64,000 nucleotides of DNA, taken from contig CM048845.1 of NCBI GenBank assembly GCA_026545225.1, positions 101,118,033 through 101,182,032 on the forward strand, read 5' to 3'. The notes beneath the pieces are model-generated. The model searched no databases. It saw nothing but the letters and a program-made list of their open reading frames with translations, and was not told the DNA's origin. Position 1 is the first letter of the stretch. Each line of letters begins with the position of its first letter. A program made the position numbers and the translations under genes. Positions 22,179-32,899 of this stretch are shown in pieces. The DNA comes from Cornus controversa. Lineage: Eukaryota > Streptophyta > Magnoliopsida > Cornales > Cornaceae.

Positions 22179-25100
22179 TTACAGAAGGTCTTTAAATATT
22201 AGATTTGAGGGGTCGACTCCACAAGAAGCCAATTTCTTCGCAAGGGTATCCGCGAGATCCACTGCTTTTGCTTTATTCATGGCAATACGATCCTCTAGAA
22301 GCACCAGGTGTTGACGTGTGACATCAGCCTCAGCCACATCCTTTGTAAGTTCAGTAGCCAAGGAAGCTTGTTGATCATTCAGAACTTGTATTTCATAACT
22401 ATGAACAGTGTCTTACAAACGAGATTCTAGCCAAGGGAGTGACAAGCCAACAGCCCGCCAATCACTAATACGTCTCTGGAGACTCGGGATTGTCACAAGA
22501 TCAATACTAGATAATGGCTGATCATCAAGGGAGATAAGAAAGTCAGCCACAGCATCTAAAAAGAAACGCTGATACAAAGGATCTTGAAAAGCAAAATTGG
22601 CAAAAGTCTCAGGATAACGACGATAAATCCTATTAAGCATCCCCACATTACGAAAGCTATAGGAGAAGGAGCGCCATTCAACAGGGTCATCAGGTTTTAA
22701 ATTCTGAGGATTCAGAAATACTTCGAGATCTGAACGCAAACCTTCACTAAAAACGGAATCAGAATCCATGGCGGAAGTCTGAGGATCATACTCTACAAGA
22801 CAGGAGGGAGATCGTCAGAAAAATTGGACAAAAAAATATATATAAAGGAAATTACATAAAAACGTAGCGAATACCTGGCCCGGGGGAAGACTTATCAGTA
22901 GTATCAACATTAGGTATATGACCCGCGGGAAGAGGGCAGGATAAGGCAGGGGGTTGACTAGTTTCACCCGCGAGAGGAATATCATCAGTATCCTTTAAAA
23001 TATCTCTTGATAGTTGGGCAGTATCCTTGTTCTCAATTGAATAGATCGATCGGGGCAGATTTTGTCACCTTATGCAGGTTCCGTTCTCAATTGTTCTAAG
23101 AGAGGCTTGTTCAATAAATGTAATGTCTTGTTGGCTCAGGTAGTGCCCCCGGGCGTAAGATAAGAGGCGAGCTCCAGGGCTCTTCAGTCGTCCTACTACT
23201 ACCATGATATGGTATTGATATGCTCTTTTCCAGTCAATTCCTATCTTGCACCACTTGCGCTAACGCTTTCTGGTACGAAATGGAATATCACTCACTGAAC
23301 CTCTCTTGCTTGTGGTCTTTCATGTCGGGCTGGATGCCTCGTAGCGGTGACTTTCACTGGTTCAGCCAACCCGCCGAACTGATAGCAAGTTGTTCAATTC
23401 CTTTATTCAATACTATAGTACCTGTGTTCGATTAATTCAAAGTTGCGCTGAGGTCGAATTCGATGTCAGGTGGAAGGTGGGATCTTTGATTGGGTGCATT
23501 GGATAGGTGTATTGATTGGCGTGCTTTGGATGTGTCTGTGGAGCTTGTGTGTCGCCAACTCCCCAGCAAGGTCGGAAACATTATCCGCAGGTGTAGGCGG
23601 ATCTCCAGCTCCAAGCTCAGTCATCATAAGATTCACTAATGGATCTTGACTGGCAGAAGGCTCAATCTCCTCCGCGGGCTCACTTTCCTGCGAGAACACT
23701 AAGTGGCCGGCATCATGCCTTATACGAGCAAGGTCATCTTCGGTTGAATTTAAGGAAGAAGCCAAAATAATAGCGGGAGAGGAGGGGATTACAGGAATCA
23801 GGGATGAAGGTTGTTGGCTAGATTGAGGGTGAGAGTCTTGCAAGGTTGTGGGTTTATGAATGGATAACAAGGCAGAAATAGGGATGCGATCCTCCTCATC
23901 GACGGAGGCGATAGTCGCAGATTTAGGAGGCAAAAGTGGAGAGGGGTCTACGGGCAAGTCAAAAGTAACAGAGGGATACCCCTTCGCGGCAGAACCCAAA
24001 TCAGAGTCATTCCCCATGCAGTCAGGTTGGACAAATAATCCACCCACGGAGGATCCTTCCGCGTATGTGGCTTGTTCAAAGGCTGCATCAAGCTTCCCGT
24101 GCCCTATCGGAAGGAAATGAGGGGGATCACTGCCAGAATTGGAAGCCTTCTTGTAGGCAACAGGTTTCCGTGGACGGAAAGCCTGGGCAAATAAAACAAA
24201 AGAAAAGATTTATATGAGGACAAAAGGAAAAAATTAAGATCCAAGACAGGTAAAATGTTATCATTCAGATTTTCTTATTTTCAGGTTCGTAGTCTGCTAT
24301 AGAAGAAACATCTGCATCAGCAATTGGAACTCCTCTCGTTAAGGTTCCTTTATGCACTAGCTCAAAGAACCACGCGACTCATGATCCTGGGGGCATTTAA
24401 GAGTAACATCATCTTTGAATACCTTAACTGTTTCTAGTATTACGGGAGGACTTTCAATGAAATCTTTGAATAAAGTATACATGTGCTCTAAGTATCGGAG
24501 ATAGCTGGACGAACAGTGACCTCTCCTATGGACTGAGGGTATCTCGACATACGAAGAGAAGCGACGTTTCTGTAACTCACATTTTTTTCGATAAAAAAGT
24601 ATGGAATCATCAAAGGTTTCGCCCCATAAAAAAGTTAAGGTAGGAATGTTCTGATCAAAGCCAAATTGGCGAGCCACCTTCATGGGATAATAGCCCGTCC
24701 TCTTTAGTCAAAATTCACTCACCGCGGGTAGAGTCGCGCCAGTTACCATGGCGCAAAACATCATCTCTTGCAAACTGGGCTTAGTGTCTTCCAGCGGGAT
24801 GGTGTCTTCGGAATAAAATTTGGGGAATTGAATACCATCGTACTGAATGGTATAAGGTCGAAACTCAAAAAATTCTTCGCAGTCCAAAGAATCACCAATA
24901 TCCCCAACATGACCTAGGCCATTCCATCTCATAGCATGACAATTGTCGATGATAAGACCATTACTGTCAAAAGGCTCAAAAACATGAGGAATACCCGCGT
25001 ACCGCGGGAAGTGTTCGAAAAGAAATAACATGAGGAAGAGGCAGGATACATAAGTGCTGATTTCATAACGGCCTTTTGAACGTTGATAATCTATTGCAAT

Positions 25101-26087
25101 AGTATCCAAACGATTGTAAAGAGTACCGAGGAACATCGGGGCTAAAGGTAGGCTCTCTCCTTTTGCTAATGTAGCCGCAAGAAGGAATGTATCTCTATTA
25201 GGGCCATCTTGAGGACGACCTTCGAAAATAAAACGGTCCAACCAATATACAAGGAAAGCGGCGAGCTCATGAGCCTTGCCAAATTCGGGACCTTCCACAA
25301 ATTGGCGAACACGCTGATTGTCACGAATCTCTTTGGTCTTTTTCTCATAATCTCTGAAGAAGTAATGATACCAAGCAGTGTATGAGAGTTTAGGGGACTT
25401 CATTTTGGGGTGAGTCTTGAGTTTTTTGGAGCCTTTAAAAATGGAGTCTAACCGCATGGCCTCGTCTGCAAGCACATTCAGGGCATCGCGAATGGCAAGA
25501 GCATCCGGTGAAGCAATGGGGTCGATCAACTCTCCTGAACATAAAATAGGTAGCCTAAAAAGTACAACTACATCTTCTAAAGTGGGAGTAAACTCACCCC
25601 AAACAGTAGCGAAAGTGTGATTGGTTGTGCTCCACCTTGAAATCACCGCAGTAAGTTCGTCAGCATCCCTCTTCACAGATAATTCAGAAAAGAGTCTAAC
25701 GGACTGAAGAATCTTTGCTTTCTGAAGGACGGCACAATAATCTGGAATCCCAAGGATATAATGTGACCATTCGATCCATTCTACAGTGGCACCCATATGG
25801 GACTCATACTCAGTGAAACTGAAAGGATAATCTCCTCTCTCCAAATGGAGTTGTGGAATGGATTCAGGGATGGTTGCAAAGGCCTCTATACTGTCATCCA
25901 AGCCAATGGTCAGAATATCATCGGACACTTCCATATCAAGGATGAACTCTTCCATGGAACTCCAAAAATGATCGTGCTTTACTTCAAAAAAAGGTGCCTT
26001 ACGCTGTTCAGAAGAAGGAGGAACATGGGGAACGATCCCGTTGGCCATGGTCATTTGTTTCTTTTTTGTCATAATGGGATGAGTCAA
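22179..26087 (-). pseudogene. Antisense ORF with plant mobile domain (PMD)
   Basis: Transcribed opposite to gag-pol. ATG at 26087 opens a 459-codon frame with the PMD (aminotransferase-like plant mobile domain, MAIN/MAIL family) signature HTFATVWGEFTPTLEDV at about 25575-25625, then LSYTAWYHYFF and GPEFGKAHELAAFL. A TGA at 24708 separates it from an in-phase continuation (RTGYYPMKVARQFG) to about 24357. Further pieces at 24187-23466 (Ser/Pro-rich), 22769-22413 and 22361-22179 (helical, coiled-coil-like) are separated by gaps. One gap ends in a good acceptor (TTTATTTGCCCAG before 24183), so they look like introns. Extra antisense ORFs of this kind are described for Tat elements, and the function is unknown. 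The copy is broken. Confidence 0.78.
23035..23455. other. Foreign-looking block inside the antisense ORF
   Basis: A roughly 420-bp stretch that does not read as part of the PMD gene on either strand. It has a more balanced base composition than its surroundings, with words such as GGCTCAGGTAGTGCCCCCG and GAGCTCCAGGGCTCTTC. The style resembles plant mitochondrial DNA, but I cannot name the gene. It sits where the Ser/Pro-rich part of the antisense frame ends. Confidence 0.35.
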
Positions 26088-26830
26088 GTGTTAGAAGTAA
26101 AGGAGGGACAAAGAGAATAGAGAAAACAAAGTAAATGACAGAGGGCAGATGAAAAAAAGTGTAAACAGTGGGCTATATAAACACTGGGCGCGGGAACCAA
26201 AGTGACGCGAACGATTACAAAGGAACCGAAGAGACAGTAAGGTCGGTCACAAATGGAACCTTACCCGCGTAGGGATTGCTAGCTCTAATGCACACGGGTA
26301 AAGTAAGAAAGGACTTTATAATTAAAAAAGGAAGCATTGCAGCTATAAAAACTATCTGAGGCATTTACTCGAACAAGTGGAGGGCATAATGGGTAAAAGG
26401 AGATCGCAATAATAAGAAAGAGCGAAAAACAGAAAAAGAGAGAAGATAAGGGAATAGGGAAACAAAACAGGGCAACCCCACACAAGGAGTCAAAGAAATT
26501 AAATGAACAGATGACACTGGGTAACTCACCCACGACTATGAACACAAACCAAAGATAGAACGAAGACAAACACAAAGCACTACGTAATCCTTTCGCGAAG
26601 GGACTGCAGACTCTGGAATAAGTAATTAAAGAGATGAAAAGCTTATGGAGATCAAGGGGTCATTTTGGTTACAGATAAAACTAGTCATGATTAGTACTCT
26701 ACCCGCGCAAGGATTATGGGCTCTAAAAATAAGAGTTTTCAGGAGAAAAGAACTTTGTGGTACAAAGGAAGGATAATATAATGGGAAGAAAAGATGGTGC
26801 AAGCAATACTTCATGAAGAAGCATTGTTTA
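26088..26830 (-). promoter_or_regulatory. Upstream region of the antisense PMD gene
   Basis: On the minus strand a TATA-like TTTATATAG (26173-26181) lies about 85 nt before the ATG at 26087, followed by a CT-rich leader, a standard plant promoter layout. No other gene is seen here. The same DNA is duplicated in reverse at 12806-13473. Confidence 0.5.
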
Positions 26831-26842
26831 CAAGGGGGCAAA
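26831..26842 (+). other. Polypurine tract
   Basis: CAAGGGGGCAAA immediately before the TG of the 3' LTR. Confidence 0.8.
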
Positions 26843-28016
26843 TGTAAATAAGGATAAAAATACAGGAGAACAAAGGAGCACAAAGGATATGAGAAGAGGA
26901 GAAGGGAGCCAAGGGAACAATGCTCAGCACCAGAGGAAGTTCACAAAAAATGCCCTACGCGGGGCCATCCTTCCCGCGTATGGGTTAAGCCCGCGGGGGA
27001 CATGCACCCTCGTGGTTAACCCATGCGCGGGCAGTCTCTCCCCGCGCAGGGTCGACCCTTCCCCGCGTAGGGACGGTCCTTCCCCGCGGAGGGATTGTTA
27101 CTTAAAAAAAATGTTCAATCCCCATGGGGGGGTTAGCAAAGCATAAAAGAGCACAGGGAGTGAGAAGATTGGGGGCAATCCTCTCTAACGGGCATGTTAT
27201 GTTTGCTAATTAGATTGTGTTTTCTGGGACCAACTCTGAAAGAAGTATGATTCTATAAAACACTTCTAAATTGAAAAACATGGCATACTCTCAAGGGTTA
27301 CAAGGAACCATGGATGAATGGGCCATTGTGTGGCTTAACCAGCTCACAATCCCAAGTGGTTATCCTTGTAGCAGGGGCTATGTAGAAGACTATTAATTCC
27401 TCTCTTCAATATGGAAAGTAACTTGTCGCGACGTTACTTCTAGCATTGAGAAGTGGGAATTAGTATGAGGCTACGGTGTTCCACAGACCATTTTAGGTAC
27501 AGGTACAGGCTGTGATATGGTCTGGGCGATCATGGTGTCATAATAAAGCATGTGGTGTCATGGTCCCAGGCGGGAAGGTGGGTTGATTGTGGTATGGAGG
27601 ATTGAGAGGAAGGCTCGTTGGGCCATGAGCATCTAAAGTTGTGCTAGTGTGACTCTACGCGGGCACCATCACAACGTTTCTCGTGGGTATGACCAAGCCC
27701 GCGACGGGTATAGGCTCATGGTTACAACCAGGAGTGGTGAAGGAAGAGATACGCGGCCAAGTGCCACGTAGGATGACAACTGTCATAAGCCCCATGCCTG
27801 AGGTCTATAAATACCCCATAGCGTGGTGACATGTGGATCATTCTGGTGCCCCCTCCCTCTCCGAATCACTCTTGCTTTCTCTCTCTCCCATCTAGCACCC
27901 AGCTCACATTCCTATTATTGTTTCCCGATTACTTCATCAGCTTGATCCTTCTCAGCTCTTACATTCCTGTCCTGTGATAGTCATTCCTCATAGCAGAACT
28001 CATTTACCTATTTACA
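26843..28016 (+). repeat. 3' LTR
   Basis: 1174 bp, the same length and ends as the 5' LTR, with scattered substitutions. TATAAATA lies at 27806-27813. The following GATAT (28017-28021) is the right copy of the target duplication. Confidence 0.93.
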
Positions 28017-28411
28017 GATATGTGATTGAATATTTTACTCTCTTAAATTAACAGAGAAATATATAAAACTTTGCATTTGTCATATCAAAATAAATTATGT
28101 AAACACCACTGCTATGCTATTTGCTATTTGGTACTTCTATATAAATATTTTAATAATATTATAATTTTTTTCTTTCTTTTTTTTAATAACTTGTGATTTT
28201 AGTTGTCTTAACATAATTCTCAATTTAGCTTTTGGTTCATCAAAATGGATGAATGCTTCTGGTAGAAGACAATTGTCCATTGTATTGCCCAAGAACCATT
28301 ACCCTTCAGCAACACTTCAAGCTAGGCCCGACCCTCAAATGTTTTTCTTGTCACCAATCCGAAATCCGACACCACTTAGTTTAAGGCCCAATAGCCAATT
28401 GAAACCTCTAT

Positions 28412-29268
28412 GATTTTTACTACAAGATATATATAGCATACATTTGCGGTTTTAGAACTACCGGTGATTTCGTACTACAACTGGAGTCTTTTGGAAAGTG
28501 CCAAAAAAGAGAAAAAAATAGAGAAATGTTAAACTTCATGAAATTATTTCATGAATTTATATCATGAATGATGTGACAGGTAATGTGGAGAGTTAGTATT
28601 GGTGGAATTCAGTGATAATATCATGGGACTCTGTGTATGGGAGGAATCCCACCAATACTAACTCTCCACCTAACCTGCCACATCATTCATGATACAAATT
28701 TATGAAATAATTTCATTACGTGTAGCATTGCTCAAAAAAGTACTAGCGATTTAGTGAAAAGTACCTGAAAAAGCTATGCATGCCAGCGCATTTCCAAAAT
28801 TGCCGGAATCAATTAGGCGTAGCGGCACTTTTCTGGCGATTTTGAATTATCTTCGGTTTGTAAGAAATGATGTCTTGAATGTTTATATGTTTTGGTTTAG
28901 GTGTGGAGTTGATAACGTGAGACCTTGTGTGCACTGATGTTCCAAAACTTCTGAACTACGTCCAGGCATCCAGCAGTTGGAAAGTAGTGCTTTTAGTTCC
29001 TCCAAAAAAAAAAAAAAAGCTGTGGTTTTTTCGCTAGTGAAAATAAATATACAAGCAGTTAAACAAAAATTGCCGGTATTCGAAACTATTACACTCGTTT
29101 ACCAAAGGCTTCAGCGGCGAAAAAAATTGTCAATAAACCCTGGTGGTTTAATAATTATTGTCGGTAAATACCGACGGAGGTTTTTCCAAACCGCCGGTAA
29201 TTAGTCCTTTAGTGGCTGTTTATTTATTTATTTATTTTTCAGCGTGTGAAGCCTATAAATCTTGTAGT
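28412..29268. mobile_element. CACTA-type non-autonomous element
   Basis: Ends ACTACAAGAT... and ...ATCTTGTAGTG match the CACTACAAGA terminal repeat of En/Spm elements, with the first C changed on the left. Subterminal regions are full of ACCGCCGG, TACCGACGG and CCGGTAATTA words typical of plant CACTA ends. It lies within SOT copy B1 exactly where the SOT reading breaks. No transposase. A 213-bp MITE is nested at 28521-28733. Confidence 0.75.
28521..28733. mobile_element. 213-bp palindromic MITE, copy 2
   Basis: Same length, core and ends (GAGAAATGTTA ... TAGCATTGCTC) as 2936-3148, but in the opposite orientation. Nested in the CACTA-type element. Confidence 0.8.
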
Positions 29269-29749
29269 GTAATTCATACCCACCCTTTGCTCACAAAAAC
29301 CCCCCATGGATGTGTACCCCTTTTGGACATGTATGCAAATGAACACACAAGTTCAAATCCTGATCAACCTGTTCTCTTGTCTACACATATTCCTTATACT
29401 GCAAGAGATGACCCCTTACTCTCTAAGCACACATGAAATTTCCAAAGCCTTGAAATTGAGAGCAAGAGATAGAGAGCTCTCATTGGAACATTTGACGGGA
29501 GTGACTTTTATTAAATGAGAGAGACATGCAAAAATACTATAGATACAAAGAAGAGTGAATGCTTTTTTTCTATTGCTATTTTTTCATGTGAGAATTGTTA
29601 ATTAACCTAACTAGGTTAAAAAAATTGTTAATGAACCCATCTATCAGCGATGGTACTGTCTTTTTGAACATTGGGTTTGAGCTAAGTTATTATATTGGGT
29701 TGGGCCTAAAACAGTGATCCTCTTTTACACTCATTGTAATGGGCTTGTT
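29269..29749. other. Boundary zone between SOT copies B1 and B2
   Basis: 29269-29440 belongs to copy B1. From 29440 to 29750 there is no recognisable gene, only AT-rich DNA before the P-loop of copy B2. Confidence 0.5.
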
Positions 29750-30521
29750 CCTTAGGCTCTCTCCGCCGATGTTTTTCTGGCCACCATTCCCAAAGCAGGC
29801 TCCACTTGGTTTAAAGCCCTTCTTTTTGCAATAGCGAATCGACAGCGCTATGATTTTCATAACCACCCTTTGCTCACATCAAACCCCTCATGATTTTGTA
29901 CCTGTCTTGGAGATGATGCATGTAAATGAACACAAAACTTCGAATCCTGATCACTCTCCTCTCTTGTCTACACATATTCCTTATACTTCACTCCCCAAAT
30001 CCATATTAGACTCTGGTTGTCGCATTGTTTACGTGTTTCGTGACCCAAAGGACATTTTTGTTTCTTTACTCAAAGAATTGTCATTCCTATCCATGGAAGA
30101 GGCATTTGAGCAATTCTGTAGAGGAGTCTCACCATATGGACCATTTTGGGATCATGCGTTAGGGTATTGGAGGGCAAGTATGGAATGCCCTGATGGAGTG
30201 CTCTTCTTAAAATACGAGGACATGAAGAGTGAACCCTTTGTTATTGCAAAGAGATTGGCAGAGTTCTTAGGCCACCCTTTTTCCTCAGAGGAAGAGAGTG
30301 AAGGTGTGGTGCGTAAAATAGTAGATTTGTGTAGCTTTGAGAATATGAGCAATTTGGAGGTGAACAAATTTGGATCTTACAATGAAGGCGCACCAGTTGT
30401 GATACCAAACAGTACATTTTTCAGGAAAGGTAAGGTTGGTGATTCCAAGAACTACTTAACAACTGAGATGATAACGCGTATAGATCAAATCACAGAAGAG
30501 AAGTTGAAGGATTTGATTTGA
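29750..30521 (+). pseudogene. Sulfotransferase pseudogene, copy B2
   Basis: The longest readable SOT C-terminus but one. The P-loop PKAGSTWFKALLF (about 29789) keeps its Trp. A frameshift near 29885 then moves the reading into the frame that runs to TGA at 30519. Motifs: LLSTHIPYTSLP with the catalytic His (about 29970), RIVYVFRDPKDIFVSL (about 30024), EEAFEQFCRGVSPYGPFWDH, VLFLKYEDMK, LCSFENMSNLEVNK and FFRKGKVGDSKNYL (about 30420), in which the usual Trp of GDW is Ser. The N-terminal 60 or so residues are absent, and a few residues after VSL (the WHFANK segment of relatives) are deleted. SOTs act in the cytosol on PAPS and small hydroxylated acceptors. This copy cannot make a full enzyme. 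Confidence 0.85.
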
Positions 30522-30834
30522 TATAATTACTTGCATGTGCCTTGGAATGCTTAGCATCACAGCGTAAGTAAGACTTCGATTTTTATTTGCTGTTAGAGAT
30601 GTGTTTGGGTGTTTATTAAGTCTTTCTAGCCAGGAGGTAACTTAATTTGCTGTTTTCTGATCTGATCCTCCGGAAATATCACCTTGATCTCTCTTTTTGA
30701 GGGAGTAATTAAATGTTTCAATTTAGTCATTATTGTGTGCTGATTTTAATGGAGTGCAAATTAAGAGTTACCGTTTATTGTTGAAAAAGTTTTGATTTTG
30801 AATTTTAATTGTGTACATGGACTTAGAATTTTTA
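30522..30834. other. SOT copy B2 3' flank
   Basis: 3'UTR-like DNA homologous to that after copy A (about 1100-1240), ending in the AATTTTTA target copy of the next element. Confidence 0.6.
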
Positions 30835-32080
30835 GAGTTAATTACATTGACCTCTCTTGAGGTTAATATACATTGACATCTCCTCTTATTTGTCATATTA
30901 TACTAATCTTCGTTGATATTTGAATACGAGATAATACAAATTTTTCTTCCGTTAGTGATCAACATAGTTAATGATGAAAAATTATCATGTCAGCGATTTG
31001 TATATTTTAAATTTCAATTTTATCTTTAAAAAACATGTAAAGATATAATTATTCCTATGAAATCGCATAAAATACTTAGAAACCTCTTTTAACTAAATAA
31101 AGTTAGAGAAAATTATCCCCTTCTTCTTCTTATCATTTCAAAAAGTCAAAAATTGTTCTCTAGCGAAGGTTGTCGACGATAATTTTCGGTGGCAAGAGAG
31201 AGAAGTAATAATCTCTCTTCTTTTTTCTTTTCATTATCACTCTCTCCATATTTTCTCTCTCTTCACTTAATTCAATCAAGAGTTAGGATCTTGAAATTAG
31301 AGAGGTTTAATTGTGTATGGCTTGGCTTCAAAGGAACATATATGTGGTTTCCGAATTGGGTTTAGAAAAATTAGGGTTAAATTATTTGAATTGAAGATTC
31401 TAGGTTCAGTTTATATAATAAAATTTTATTTTTTTCTTTTTGATTCATTTTTTTTTATGTTTTTAAAAGTCACCGTACAAAAGTTCGTTGTTTTGATTAC
31501 ATATATAAATAAATATATATATATACACACACTAGTATATAAAACTACATAGTCAAGTAGCCAACCCATATATAAAAGCTATAACTAGCCAACCCATTTA
31601 TTCCTTTTAATTTACCGTCACATCTCTAAAAAATTACTGTTGTTTATTGGTTACATACATAAATATAAACTCATTTCAATTCATGGATTTGTTTGTTAAT
31701 TTGTGAATAATAGACTCTTCACTTATTTATTTAAACTACAATTGGGTTTAAGTTGTCAAAAATATTTTATTTTTCATCAATTTTAGATTTTGTTTTCTAA
31801 ATGAACTGTTGAGCTCACCGGTATCGTTAATGGCGGTAGAGCGAAAAGAGAATGGTGAGAAGACGTTGGAATACAATTAAGTAATTTTGTTTTTTCGCTT
31901 TGCTTTGTTTGTGAATTAAAATAATATTTAAAAAATGAGAACAAAAAAAGTAATTTTGTCACTTTTGTTAACTGCGTCTACCTAATAATTCTGACAAGTG
32001 AGGTCAGTGTAATTTGACAAATAAAAGGGAATGTCAGTGTATATTGACTAAATTTCGGAGATGCCAGTGTAATTTACCCT
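30835..32080. mobile_element. TIR element with 8-bp target duplication
   Basis: 1246 bp. The ends GAGTTAATTACATTGACCTC and (complement of the right end) AGGGTAAATTACACTGGC are imperfect inverted repeats extending about 60 bp, including TATACATTGACATCTCC/TATACACTGACATTCCC. AATTTTTA flanks both sides (30827-30834, 32081-32088). The interior is AT-rich without transposase. A hAT (8-bp) or MULE (usually 9-bp) relative is possible. It relates to 10645-11545. Confidence 0.75.
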
Positions 32081-32088
32081 AATTTTTA

Positions 32089-32899
32089 TATGCATACACC
32101 AAGAACAAAATGCTAAATAGAAGAAACCTCGGAATATTGCAAAATAAAAATGAATTTTATATATATGATATTGCTGGTTCATTTTGATTAAAAAGATGAT
32201 TTTAGATAACAATTTTTAAAAAATTGAATCAACCAAAATTCTAAACAAAAATCTGTTTTTTGAATCACAAATCAACCAGACCGGTAGCATTGTGCTTAGT
32301 TAATGTAAAAATTAATTTGCAATCAAATCACTTAAACAGTAAATTAAAAGTAAGTATGGGATACTACAGAGATATCGTAAAAATATGAATTCTACCGACA
32401 CTCATACTTTGTCATCTTCCTTTAATAATTGATGTCCTGTCCTTTCGCAAAAGTTGTGGGGTTGTCTCGTAAAATGAAGGGCCTTGGCGTGTTCCAACAT
32501 AACCAAAATGTCTTTGACAAATTCTTTAACAATTCAATGTACTTTTGACCAGGATGGACCAATACCTGTTAAAATCTATTCAAGAAATCCAACACTATCT
32601 CGATCTAGTCGCTGGTCGTGCATGTCCCGGGAAAAGAAATCCATGATTAGCTTAAAATTAACAGTGAAAAGTGAAAATAATAATAATAATAAGGTAAAGT
32701 AAATGTAATGAAAACTAATTTTCCAACACTATTAGTATGATAAATTTTTTGAAAAAAATACCATTTTATAATTTAGACATTAAAAGTAACAATTGTAAAA
32801 AATTTAAAAATTTTAGAGTCAAAATTTGTTGATTGCCTTGTAATATTTGTTCGATCTTTTGTCTTGGAAATTTCTAACACTTGCAAATTTAGTAAGTTA
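32089..32899. other. Intergenic, no gene seen
   Basis: The start (32090-32160) is homologous to 7525-7590. A short frame at 32484-32699 is unrecognised. The rest is AT-rich, with an (AAT)n run near 32677-32691. Confidence 0.5.

Larger units (their letters stand above)
11632..28016 (+). mobile_element. Compound Tat/Retand-type Ty3/gypsy retrotransposon
   Basis: A 16.4-kb unit with three 1174-bp LTRs. One is reversed at the left end (11632-12805), one precedes gag (13474-14647) and one is at the right end (26843-28016). All have TGTAAATA/TATTTACA termini. Between the reversed LTR and the 5' LTR lies a reversed copy (12806-13473) of the 3' internal region 26147-26842. The direct repeats GATAT at 11627-11631 and 28017-28021 flank the whole compound, so it integrated as one molecule. 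The order gag-PR-RT-RH-aRH-INT with a second, archaeal-type RNase H and an antisense ORF before the 3' LTR places it in the Tat (Retand-like) lineage. Coding is damaged by stops, two frameshifts and an inserted solo LTR. Confidence 0.92.
28248..29440 (+). pseudogene. Sulfotransferase pseudogene, copy B1
   Basis: N-terminal SOT sequence is visible at about 28300-28411, including the P-loop segment PKSDTT followed by TAG (28377-28379) where the family has Trp. A CACTA-like element (28412-29268) interrupts it. SOT reading resumes at 29270 with THPLLTKTPHGCVPLLDM, then LLSTHIPYT (about 29380), and then diverges. No C-terminal half is present here. The copy is non-functional. Confidence 0.75.
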
